Below, one piece after another: positions 6,038-12,903 of a stretch of 12,903 nucleotides of DNA. Source of the DNA: Rhodobiaceae bacterium (GTDB lineage: Bacteria > Pseudomonadota > Alphaproteobacteria > Micropepsales > Micropepsaceae); the NCBI GenBank assembly GCA_009885515.1, contig VFKO01000143.1, positions 1 through 12,903 of the forward strand, given 5' to 3'. The notes under the pieces are model-generated. The model ran no database searches, was not told the DNA's origin, and saw only the letters and a list, made by a program, of their open reading frames with translations. The position numbers were made by a program, and so were the translations under genes. How positions within the stretch are numbered: the stretch's first letter is position 1; every line of letters starts with the position of its first letter.

Positions 6038-8836
6038 ATGTCAAAAAGAATGCTGGTGGACGCAAGCCACCAAGAAGAAACGCGTGTCGTCGTACTTGAT
6101 GGAAACAGAGTTGAAGAATTCGACTACGAATCTGCATCCAAACGGCCCCTCAAGGGAAATATTTATCTCGCCAAAGTGACGAGGGTTGAACCCTCGCTCC
6201 AAGCCTGTTTCATTGAGTATGGCGGTAACAGGCATGGATTTCTGGCGTTTTCGGAAATTCATCCCGACTATTATCAAATACCAACAGCAGATCGTCAGGC
6301 GTTGCTTGCCGCGACCCGGGAAGTAGAGCGCCACGACGACGACGCCGATGAGGTCGCCGACACACGCACACCACACGGCCCAAAGAATGCGGACTCACAC
6401 GAAACTGGGACTCAATCCCGCTTCCGCAGTGAGAGCCAGCGCAATCCCGATGAAACCACCGCCACTGAAGAAGACCAGTCCGGCCCGGCGGATGATGATG
6501 GCGTTGTCGAGATTGTCACAAGCGACGATGACGACGTCTGGGTCCACGACCCCGAAGATGACGCTGAACCGACCGGAGCTCCCGCCCTGTCAAATGGCAG
6601 CACCTCTCCAGCATCTGATGATCAAAACGACGGCGATATAGCATCGAACAATCAGCTTTTCTCAGAGGCTCTCGACGTTACTGCGCCAGACCATGACGGC
6701 GAATTGCCAGCGACAGGCGACGCAGGCGACCCAGAACCTGCAACACGTGCCGACGACGTGATGGAAGAATTGCCCCGCCGGGAACATCGCTCCTATCGCC
6801 GCTACAAAATTCAAGAAGTCATCAAACGTCGGCAGGTTTTGCTGATTCAGGTTGTCAAAGAAGAGCGTGGCAACAAGGGCGCCGCTTTGACGACGTATCT
6901 CTCGCTCGCAGGCCGCTATTGCGTCCTGATGCCCAACACTGATCGCGGCGGTGGAATTTCACGCAAAATCTCCAACGTCGCCGACCGCCGCAAACTTAAG
7001 GAAATGGCGGTCGAGCTCGAAGTTCCTGAGGGTATGGGTGTCATCATTCGCACCGCCGGCGCCAATCGGACGCGCCAGGAAATTCGCAGAGACTTTGAAT
7101 ACTTGCTGCGCCAATGGGACTCTGTCCGGGATCTGACGCTTCGCTCCAGCGCCCCCACGCTTGTCTATGAGGAAGGCAATCTCATCAAGCGCACCATTCG
7201 CGATCTCTTTTCAAAAGACGTCGACGAAGTTCTGGTCGAGGGCGAACTGGGATATGCCGAAGCGCACGGCTTCATGACGATGCTGATGCCAAGCCATGCC
7301 GAAGCGGTCAAACACTACCGCGATGTCGTTCCCATGTTCCAACGCTACGGCGTTGAAGCGGCACTTGACAGCATGTTCAACCCGACGGTCCGTCTGCGCT
7401 CCGGTGGATACATTGTTATCAATCAAACCGAAGCGCTTGTCGCCGTTGACGTGAACTCGGGCAAGTCCACCCGCGAACACCACATCGAAGACACGGCCCT
7501 GAAGACCAATCTCGAAGCATCGGAAGAAATTGCACGCCAGCTGCGTCTGCGCGATCTCGCGGGCCTGGTTGTCATCGATTTCATCGATATGGAGGAGCAT
7601 CGCAACAATCGCTCCGTCGAAAAACGCCTGAAGGATTGCTTGCGCCACGATCGCGCGAGAATTCAGCTGGGCCGCATAAGCCCGTTCGGCCTGCTCGAGA
7701 TGTCTCGTCAGCGCTTACGGGCCGGCATGGTCGAAGGCGCCACAACCGCTTGCCCGCACTGCGAAGGACGCGGCGTCATCCGCTCGGTGGGATCGATGGC
7801 ATTGCGCGTGCTTCGCGCGGTGGAAGAATTTTGCCAGCACGAAAAAGTTCAGGCCGCGACCCTTCGCGTTCCGCCCGAAGTTGCGTTGTACATCCTCAAT
7901 CACAAGCGCGCGCAATTGACGGCAATCGAAGACCGGAACGGCGCCTACGTCTATATCGAATCCCAACAGTCGCTTGCAGCCTCCGCCTACGAGATCGAAC
8001 GGGGCGCCAGTGTACCCTTTGAACCACGTAAACCGGCGTTGACCGCGGTGACCGTGGAAAGCGAACTTGAAGTCAATGACGATACGGAAATCGACGACAC
8101 CAGCGACGACGAAGATACGATTGCACCATCACGACCGACCACGCCCGACGATAGCCACAAGCCAGTAGAAGCAGCGCAAGGTGAACCGCCAGAAAGTCAA
8201 CCCCGCAAACGCCGCCGCCGACGTGGCCGCGACAGAGACCGTGAACCACGCCCGACACTCGCTCCCGGCATGGGGCCACAACCGGACCTTCCACCCGCTC
8301 CCCCATCACTCGAGGTTCAAACTGCACGGCTGAACGGCATCGAAACTGACTCGGTCGACGAAGGCGAAGGCGATGACGGTGACGATGTTATCGACACAGC
8401 GGCAAATCCGGCCGCCACCACAGAAACAGCAGACGGCCAGCGCCGTCGGCGGCGGCGCGGGCGCCGCGGTCGCCGGGGCCGGAAATTCGACGAAGGCTCC
8501 CCGCAAGAACACGCAGCTTCAGTGATTGGACACCTGCCAACACCTGCCGAGGCGCTAGACGCGCCAGAATGGCCCCGCACCGGCGGCTTCGACACAAGAC
8601 CCGGTAAACTGCCTCCGGCTGCAAAAAGGTCGGAGAGTTTTGAGCCTTACTCGGGCCTGGTGTCACAACCATCCGCACCGGCGGTCGAATCCGAGACAAG
8701 ATCGTCGGAGCCCAAGCAAGAGCGTTCGAGCATTGCGACATTCTTCGGCTTTGGCCCAAAGGCGGAGGAACCCAAGCCCGTCGAAGGAAATGAAAACCCG
8801 CGCAAGGGCTGGTGGCAGAAGCGCTCAGAAGGTTAG
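6038..8836 (+). CDS. rne: Ribonuclease E, degradosome endoribonuclease
   Basis: Essential 5'-end-sensing endonuclease that initiates mRNA decay and processes rRNA and tRNA precursors. It starts MSKRMLVDAS behind a good SD (GGAGAG, 7-nt spacing). The S1 domain begins near residue 38 (GNIYLAKVTRVEPSLQACFIE) and is split by an acidic, low-complexity insertion at about 95-248, resuming at YKIQEVIKRRQVLLIQVVKE. The RNase H-like and DNase I-like catalytic core follows, with metal-binding Asp471 (VAVDVNSGKST) and Asp514 (VIDFIDME). The Zn-link CPHC (Cys572, Cys575) supports tetramer assembly. Residues from about 657 to the end look disordered, with alternating acidic blocks (677-694, 771-786) and Arg-rich blocks (723-736, 802-816). 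The C-terminal KGWWQKR (923-929) resembles the GWW motif by which Caulobacter RNase E binds PNPase. The length of 932 residues fits alphaproteobacteria. Its TAG overlaps the opposing aminotransferase stop. Confidence 0.97.
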   Translation: MSKRMLVDASHQEETRVVVLDGNRVEEFDYESASKRPLKGNIYLAKVTRVEPSLQACFIEYGGNRHGFLAFSEIHPDYYQIPTADRQALLAATREVERHDDDADEVADTRTPHGPKNADSHETGTQSRFRSESQRNPDETTATEEDQSGPADDDGVVEIVTSDDDDVWVHDPEDDAEPTGAPALSNGSTSPASDDQNDGDIASNNQLFSEALDVTAPDHDGELPATGDAGDPEPATRADDVMEELPRREHRSYRRYKIQEVIKRRQVLLIQVVKEERGNKGAALTTYLSLAGRYCVLMPNTDRGGGISRKISNVADRRKLKEMAVELEVPEGMGVIIRTAGANRTRQEIRRDFEYLLRQWDSVRDLTLRSSAPTLVYEEGNLIKRTIRDLFSKDVDEVLVEGELGYAEAHGFMTMLMPSHAEAVKHYRDVVPMFQRYGVEAALDSMFNPTVRLRSGGYIVINQTEALVAVDVNSGKSTREHHIEDTALKTNLEASEEIARQLRLRDLAGLVVIDFIDMEEHRNNRSVEKRLKDCLRHDRARIQLGRISPFGLLEMSRQRLRAGMVEGATTACPHCEGRGVIRSVGSMALRVLRAVEEFCQHEKVQAATLRVPPEVALYILNHKRAQLTAIEDRNGAYVYIESQQSLAASAYEIERGASVPFEPRKPALTAVTVESELEVNDDTEIDDTSDDEDTIAPSRPTTPDDSHKPVEAAQGEPPESQPRKRRRRRGRDRDREPRPTLAPGMGPQPDLPPAPPSLEVQTARLNGIETDSVDEGEGDDGDDVIDTAANPAATTETADGQRRRRRRGRRGRRGRKFDEGSPQEHAASVIGHLPTPAEALDAPEWPRTGGFDTRPGKLPPAAKRSESFEPYSGLVSQPSAPAVESETRSSEPKQERSSIATFFGFGPKAEEPKPVEGNENPRKGWWQKRSEG

Positions 8837-9996
8837 CCCTGTTTCAGCGTGCCGCACCACCTGCTGATCGCAGCGGCGGCACGCTCAACATCTGATTGCA
8901 AACTTGCATACGAAAACCTCACCCATCGCCCACCATCGACAGGGTCGAAATCGATTCCGGGCGTTGCCGCCACACCTGCTTCTTCCAGCAACCTCGAGGT
9001 AAACACGGAAGACTCCAACCCAAATGGAGAAACATCAACATACAAATAGAATGCGCCATCCGCCGGCGCCATCGCGCCAAACCCTGCGCACTGAAGTGCT
9101 TGCATGAGCAACTTGCGGTTTGCCGCGTAACCTTTGACGTGCCCATCCAGCTCGGGCGCCGCGTCAAGGGCATGGAGTGCCGCAACCTGAGAAATCGCCG
9201 GCGCTGAGATGTAGAAATTTTGCGCCAGCCGTTCGACAGTGCTGACCATCCATTCCGGCACGACCATCCATCCGATCCGCCAACCCGTCATGGAGAAATA
9301 CTTCGAAAAACTATTGATCACCACAACATCTGGCGAATAGGCCAACATCGTTTGCGCACTCGTCTCGTACGTAATCCCGTGATAAATTTCATCTGAAATC
9401 AGCTGCAACCCGCGCTCTGTGCAAACACCGGCAATCCGCAAAAGCTCATCAGCGCAGACAACGGTTCCGCACGGATTGGACGGGCTGGCAATCAAAACGC
9501 CATCAATGTCCCGCACAGTGGCAAGAGCAGCTGCGCTCAACCGGAACTGCCCGGCCTCTCTGCATTCGATAAACCTTGGCCTGACGCCAAGCGCGCGCGT
9601 GATGTTGCGATAGGCTGGATAGCCAGGATTTGCCATCGCCAGAGACTGCCCCACATCGAATAGAGCAAGAAACGCAAGTACAAACCCCGCAGAAGAACCC
9701 GTCGTAATAACAACGCGCTCGGGCGCCACATCCACGCCGTAGACGGTTCGATAATGTTTCGAAATCCGTTCGCGAAGCTGGGGGCGGCCCAGGGCCTCTG
9801 TGTAGCCCAAAACCTGTTCACTCAAGGCCCGCTGTGCCGCCTCGAGTGCCAATTGCGGAGCCTTGGAAGACGGTTGTCCCACCTCAAGGTGATAAACTAT
9901 GCGCCCTGCACGCGCCAAAGCGTTGGCACGATCCAGTACGTCCATAACGCGAAACGGTTCAACTTGACTTCGATGTGATGGTTTCACAGACCGCAT
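8833..9996 (-). CDS. Pyridoxal-phosphate aminotransferase, class I/II
   Basis: Fold type I PLP enzyme of the aspartate aminotransferase family, transferring an amino group between an amino acid and a 2-oxo acid in the cytoplasm; the substrate cannot be read from sequence. Recognisable features are HLEVGQPSSKAP (36-47), the TTGSSAGF cofactor loop (98-105), Asn174 in SPSNPCGT (usually NPTG), Asp202 and Tyr205 in SDEIYHG, the Schiff-base Lys232 in SFSKYFSMTGWR, and Arg360 in WVRFSYA for the substrate carboxylate. The length of 387 residues is normal. ATG at 9996 is favoured because residues up to VEPFRVMDVL match the usual N-terminal arm; the SD (AAGG) is weak. Its stop overlaps that of rne by 4 nt, and the gene is divergent from the M48 protease gene. 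Confidence 0.92.
   Translation of the reverse strand: MRSVKPSHRSQVEPFRVMDVLDRANALARAGRIVYHLEVGQPSSKAPQLALEAAQRALSEQVLGYTEALGRPQLRERISKHYRTVYGVDVAPERVVITTGSSAGFVLAFLALFDVGQSLAMANPGYPAYRNITRALGVRPRFIECREAGQFRLSAAALATVRDIDGVLIASPSNPCGTVVCADELLRIAGVCTERGLQLISDEIYHGITYETSAQTMLAYSPDVVVINSFSKYFSMTGWRIGWMVVPEWMVSTVERLAQNFYISAPAISQVAALHALDAAPELDGHVKGYAANRKLLMQALQCAGFGAMAPADGAFYLYVDVSPFGLESSVFTSRLLEEAGVAATPGIDFDPVDGGRWVRFSYASLQSDVERAAAAISRWCGTLKQG
8846..8885 (+). repeat. 10-bp inverted repeat just past the rne stop, inside aminotransferase tail
   Basis: AGCGTGCCGC (8846-8855) and GCGGCACGCT (8876-8885) are perfect reverse complements. The 20-nt interior contains CTGC/GCAG (8861-8864 with 8870-8873), giving a nested hairpin. 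It begins 10 nt after the rne stop and is also coding sequence for the last residues of the aminotransferase. No T run follows on either strand, so it could stabilise or define the rne mRNA 3' end rather than act as a standard intrinsic terminator. Confidence 0.45.
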
Positions 9997-10011
9997 TTGC
10001 CTTAATTATGC

Positions 10012-10050
10012 GCCAGAACTGGTCTATCATTTCCAAATACCGGCCAGAAC
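10012..10050. repeat. Direct repeat GCCAGAAC, 31-bp period, in divergent promoter region
   Basis: GCCAGAAC occurs at 10012-10019 and 10043-10050, 31 bp apart, about three helical turns, just upstream of the aminotransferase start. A separate AAACCC/GGGTTT inverted repeat lies at 10057-10076. These could be regulator sites; no specific regulator is recognised. Confidence 0.3.
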
Positions 10051-10083
10051 CGCTCTAAACCCGCAGCCGTGGGTTTCATGCTT

Positions 10084-10126
10084 TCACAACCATGTGATTG
10101 ACGGCCACAAGCCGCATCCGTACCGT
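10084..10126 (+). promoter_or_regulatory. Candidate promoter and operator for the M48 protease gene
   Basis: TTGACG (10098-10103) followed after 17 bp by TACCGT (10121-10126) is a possible housekeeping promoter with a good -35 and a poor -10. The inverted repeat TCACA-N4-TGTGA (10084-10097) abuts the -35 box and has the form of a regulator half-site pair. The rest of the 217-bp intergenic region shows no other strong promoter. Confidence 0.3.
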
Positions 10127-10213
10127 TGCAGCAATGCAGTATGAAGGGTTCAAGAAAAACGCAAGTGCGGCAGTTCCAGCCGTGTGGTGCCGCGTAGTGT
10201 TGGAGACAGTTTG

Positions 10214-11587
10214 GTGACGATCAACAGCTCAGTGAAATCGCAAGTTCGAGCACTCGCACTCGCCTTGTTAGCAGCAACAACGTTGACCGCCGGCGATGCC
10301 GCAGCGCGCGACAAGGCAGGCATCCGGGACGCAGAGATCGAACGAATTCTCCGTGGCTACAGCGAGCCCATTTTTCGCGTGGCTGGCCTCGATCCGAAGT
10401 CAGTGAATATCTACATCCTGAACGACGAGAGCCTCAACGCCTTTGTCGCCGGCGGGCAGAATGTTTTCATTCACACCGGCATGATCACAACTCTAAAGTC
10501 TCCCAACGAACTCAAAGGCGTGATCGCCCACGAAACCGGACACATTTCCGGAAGTCACTTGGCACGCGGTCCGGAAGCCATGGCCAAAGCGGAAGTTCCG
10601 ATGATTATAGGCATGCTCGCCGGAATTGCCGCAATCGCCGCAGGCGCGCCTGATCTGGGCCTTGGATTGCTCATCGGCGCCCAGTCTTTCGCACAACGTG
10701 AATTTCTCGCCTACAGCCGGACACAGGAATCCGCTGCCGACCAGGCAGGTGTCAAGTTCATGAATGCAACCGGTCAGTCGCCACGCGGCATGTACTCGGT
10801 TTTTGATCTCTTTGCCGACCAGGAAGCGTTGAGCGGCGCCAGACAGGATCCATTCGTCCGCACCCATCCATTGTCGCGTGATCGCGCTGCAACCCTTCTC
10901 AATATGGTTGACGCGTCGCCCTTCAAGGACCGCACCGATACCGCGAAAGAGCTGGAAGATTACGCCTTGATGGTCGCAAAATTGCGCGGCTTCATCGAAT
11001 CTCCGGAAATTGTACTTCGGCGTTATCCATTTTCAGACCACAGCGCCCCGGCACGTTACGCACGCGCCGCAGCCTACTTCCGCTCGGCAGACCTTGAGAG
11101 CGCGCTGTCTCAAGTCGACAGCCTCATTCAAGAGCGCCCTGCAAACGCGTATTTCTGGGAACTGAAAGGACAAATCCTCGTTGAATCAAGCAAACCGAAA
11201 GAAGGCGTTCCCGCGTACCGCAAGGCCGCCCAGCTCGCTCCCGGTGAACCTCTTATCCAGACAGGCCTGGGTTCCGCCCTTCTCGCAACCGAAGACGAGA
11301 CGCTCGTGCCAGAAGCAATGAAGCATTTGAAAATTGCCCTGAAAGACGAACCTGAGAATGGTGCGGCATGGTACTACCTTGCCGATGCCTATTCCCGTTC
11401 TGGCGACGAGGCACTCGCCGCTCTTTCAACAGCCGAACGGTTTTTTGCGCTGCAGCGCTATCCTCAAGCCTTGAATTTTGCCCAACGCGCGCAGACGAGG
11501 ATCAAAGAGACGTCGCGGGATTGGCAACGCGCCAATGACATCATCTCGATCTCTCAAAACGCCATCACCAAAAACGGCGGCAAATAG
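10214..11587 (+). CDS. Secreted M48 zinc metalloprotease with C-terminal TPR repeats (BepA-like)
   Basis: Periplasmic peptidase of the type that in E. coli (BepA) assists or degrades outer-membrane proteins such as LptD. The GTG at 10214 is chosen because GGAG (10202-10205) sits 8 nt before it and it opens directly on a signal peptide (MTINSSVKSQVRALALALLA, likely cleaved after GDAAA); the frame is open back to another GTG at 10184 that lacks this. In 457-residue numbering the zinc motif HETGH is at 106-110, the third ligand Glu172 is in QESAADQAG, and THPLSRDR (217-224) matches the loop that in BepA can cap the zinc with His246. A hydrophobic Gly/Ala-rich segment lies at about 129-158. TPR-like helices fill about 278-445. 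It lies 43 nt upstream of the dsbA-like gene, probably in one operon. No cysteines are present. Orthology to BepA is likely but not proven. Confidence 0.9.
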   Translation: MTINSSVKSQVRALALALLAATTLTAGDAAARDKAGIRDAEIERILRGYSEPIFRVAGLDPKSVNIYILNDESLNAFVAGGQNVFIHTGMITTLKSPNELKGVIAHETGHISGSHLARGPEAMAKAEVPMIIGMLAGIAAIAAGAPDLGLGLLIGAQSFAQREFLAYSRTQESAADQAGVKFMNATGQSPRGMYSVFDLFADQEALSGARQDPFVRTHPLSRDRAATLLNMVDASPFKDRTDTAKELEDYALMVAKLRGFIESPEIVLRRYPFSDHSAPARYARAAAYFRSADLESALSQVDSLIQERPANAYFWELKGQILVESSKPKEGVPAYRKAAQLAPGEPLIQTGLGSALLATEDETLVPEAMKHLKIALKDEPENGAAWYYLADAYSRSGDEALAALSTAERFFALQRYPQALNFAQRAQTRIKETSRDWQRANDIISISQNAITKNGGK

Positions 11588-11630
11588 ACCTTGCCGCGAG
11601 TAATTCACATTTTACCAACCGAATGACATC

Positions 11631-12413
11631 ATGACCTTAAACCGTTCGACACTGATGCTCCTTGCGGGCGCTGTACTGATGATCGCTGCTGTATTCTTGG
11701 CCCTGCAAATAGCAAGCCGAGTCTCAAGCACTGATGACGTCCCTGCAACTGCCACAAGCAAAGCAGACATTGAACGCATCGTCAAAAATTACCTCCTTGA
11801 ACATCCCGAGATCATTTTCGAAGCCGTGGAACGATTCCAGCAAAAGGAGACCGATGGCCGTGTCGCCGGCATGCGCGAAGGCGCCAAGAAATTTGAAGCC
11901 GAGCTCAACTACGAACCCAATGCGATTGTGGCCGGAAACCCCAAGGGCGATGTAACAATCGTCGAGTTTTTTGATTACCGCTGCGGCTATTGCCGCAAGA
12001 TTGTCAAAGACATTTCCGCTTTGCTGAAACAAGACGGTAATATTCGATTGGTATTGAAAGAGTTCCCGATTCTATCCCCGGAATCCGACATGGCCGCACG
12101 TGCAGCGGTCGCCTCGGTCGCCCAGGGAAAATACTGGGATTTTCATTTGGCATTGATGGAAGCCGAAGAACTGAGCGAAGAAAGTATACTCGCTATTGCC
12201 AAGAATACGGGCCTCGACGTCGAGCGCCTGAAAGCCGACATGCAATCACCGGGCGTCATCAAGACCATCAGCAACACCCAAGCGCTCGCCAAGCAGTTGG
12301 GCATCGACGCAACGCCGACATTTTTCATCGGTGGCCAGCCGTTCTCGGGCGCACTACCGCTTGAAAACTTGAAGGACGCTGTCGCCACCGCACGCAAGGC
12401 CAAGCAGTCTTAA
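11631..12413 (+). CDS. DsbA-family thiol:disulfide oxidoreductase
   Basis: Periplasmic thioredoxin-fold protein that makes, breaks or rearranges disulfides. The N-terminus has a hydrophobic segment (about 8-28) that may be an uncleaved anchor or a signal peptide. A helical arm follows (46-90, DIERIVKNYLLEHPE), similar to the N-terminal region of ScsC/Com1-type proteins that oligomerise. The catalytic domain starts at GDVTIVEFFDYRCGYC with CGYC at 118-121, and the cis-proline loop is ATPTFFIGG (Pro229). CGYC and TPT are found in Com1/ScsC-like DsbA proteins rather than in E. coli DsbA (CPHC). The length of 260 residues is normal. No clear SD precedes the ATG; an in-frame TAA at 11601-11603 excludes a longer start. 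It follows the M48 gene by 43 nt and overlaps the opposing thiG stop by 4 nt. Confidence 0.92.
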   Translation: MTLNRSTLMLLAGAVLMIAAVFLALQIASRVSSTDDVPATATSKADIERIVKNYLLEHPEIIFEAVERFQQKETDGRVAGMREGAKKFEAELNYEPNAIVAGNPKGDVTIVEFFDYRCGYCRKIVKDISALLKQDGNIRLVLKEFPILSPESDMAARAAVASVAQGKYWDFHLALMEAEELSEESILAIAKNTGLDVERLKADMQSPGVIKTISNTQALAKQLGIDATPTFFIGGQPFSGALPLENLKDAVATARKAKQS

Positions 12414-12903
12414 ATCAAGCCTGCCAGCGGCGAGGATGGGTCGGCATACAATTTCTTCTTCATCCGGCCCGCCAAATAGGCGAACCGCCCCGCTTCGACT
12501 GCGCACTTCATCGCACGCGCCATCAGCAGGGGATTTTTCGCCTCGGCAATCGCCGTATTCATCAAAACACCGTCGCAACCCAACTCCATCGCGATTGCCG
12601 CATCCGAAGCAGTTCCGACCCCAGCATCGACCAGCACCGGCACACGCGCCGCTTCAATGATGAGACGAATATTGATCGGATTCTGAATGCCCAACCCTGA
12701 ACCAATCGGCGCGGCCAATGGCATAATTGCGGCCGCTCCTGCATCCTCAAGGCGCTTGCACAGCAACGGATCGTCACTGCAATAAACCATCACGTCGAAG
12801 CCATCTTTGACAAGAACCGCAGTCGCCCGAAGGGTTTCGATCATGTCGGGATAAAGTGTCTTGCGATCACCCAAAACTTCCAACTTGACCAGCGTCCAGC
12901 CAC
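12410..12903 (-). CDS. thiG: Thiazole synthase ThiG, 5' end outside window
   Basis: Cytoplasmic TIM-barrel enzyme that builds the thiazole phosphate ring of thiamin from 1-deoxy-D-xylulose 5-phosphate, dehydroglycine and sulfur carried by ThiS. The frame runs from the window edge as GWTLVKLEVLGDRKTL; the Lys in VKLEV aligns with the Schiff-base lysine (Lys96 of B. subtilis ThiG). Further motifs are YCSDDPLL, MPLAAPIGSGLGIQNP (phosphate and substrate loop), VPVLVDAGVGTASDAA and NTAIAEAKNP, ending AGRMKKKLYADPSSPLAGLI and TAA. About 164 codons are present, roughly the C-terminal 60 percent of the usual 250-270 residues. A TTG at 12883 is not a real start because the conserved sequence continues upstream. 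Any thiS or thiO partner lies beyond the edge. Confidence 0.95.
   Translation of the reverse strand, partial: GWTLVKLEVLGDRKTLYPDMIETLRATAVLVKDGFDVMVYCSDDPLLCKRLEDAGAAAIMPLAAPIGSGLGIQNPINIRLIIEAARVPVLVDAGVGTASDAAIAMELGCDGVLMNTAIAEAKNPLLMARAMKCAVEAGRFAYLAGRMKKKLYADPSSPLAGLI

Noticed and set aside
7211..7648. Open frame of 145 codons on the minus strand inside rne
   Set aside because: It lies opposite the most conserved part of the RNase E catalytic core; a shadow of its codon pattern.
8206..8490. GC-rich repetitive-looking stretches in rne (runs of CGC/CGG)
   Set aside because: They encode the Arg-rich blocks of the RNase E tail and need no separate explanation as repeats or recombination sites.
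11623..11634. Mini-ORF ATG ACA TCA TGA whose stop overlaps the dsbA-like start (ATGA)
   Set aside because: It could in principle couple translation, but it has no SD and a three-codon frame of this sort arises easily by chance.
1..12903. Reassigned UGA codon as explanation for missing TGA stops
   Set aside because: An intact RF2 gene with its UGA-dependent frameshift control is present, and all genes are open under the standard code, so UGA is evidently still a stop.

Overview
The window reads as ordinary chromosomal DNA from an alphaproteobacterium. The evidence is the gene set and order (amiC, mrcA and prfB on one strand, with rne divergent from them), an RNase E with a long acidic insertion in its S1 domain and a C-terminal GWW motif, and an RF2 with the SPY-type decoding loop and 377 residues. 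By eye the base composition is moderately GC-rich and even. I see no mobile element, CRISPR array, tRNA, rRNA or sign of recent transfer, and I cannot name the genus.

Left part (1-5489): the 3' end of a bactofilin gene points right and meets, tail to tail, a leftward group amiC -> mrcA -> prfB. AmiC is a periplasmic amidase that cleaves peptidoglycan cross-linked strands apart at division. MrcA (PBP1A) is a bifunctional wall synthase. PrfB is release factor 2, and its reading frame contains a textbook programmed +1 frameshift (AGGAGG, 3 nt, CTT TGA C); a simple ORF call misses its first 53 residues.

Middle (5490-8836): a 548-nt gene-free stretch separates amiC from the divergent rne gene. 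It carries several good inverted repeats and is best read as a long structured leader plus promoters, as expected for an autoregulated RNase E gene. RNase E itself is complete, with an alternating acidic/basic disordered C-terminus that ends in a probable PNPase-binding motif.

Right part (8833-12903): a class I/II aminotransferase runs leftward and its stop codon overlaps that of rne. Divergent from it is a rightward pair: a secreted M48 zinc metalloprotease with a TPR tail (BepA-like), then a membrane-anchored or secreted DsbA-like oxidoreductase. The window ends inside a leftward thiG (thiazole synthase), whose stop codon overlaps that of the dsbA-like gene.

The shared theme is the cell envelope: scaffold (bactofilin), wall synthesis and splitting (MrcA, AmiC), and periplasmic protein quality control (M48 protease, DsbA-like). 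RNA decay, termination and thiamin genes are interspersed. I do not find a convincing undescribed system. The most worthwhile leads are the structured rne leader, the hairpins buried in the tails of opposing genes, the absence of TGA as a terminal stop in all nine genes, and a lone Cys pair in PBP1A.
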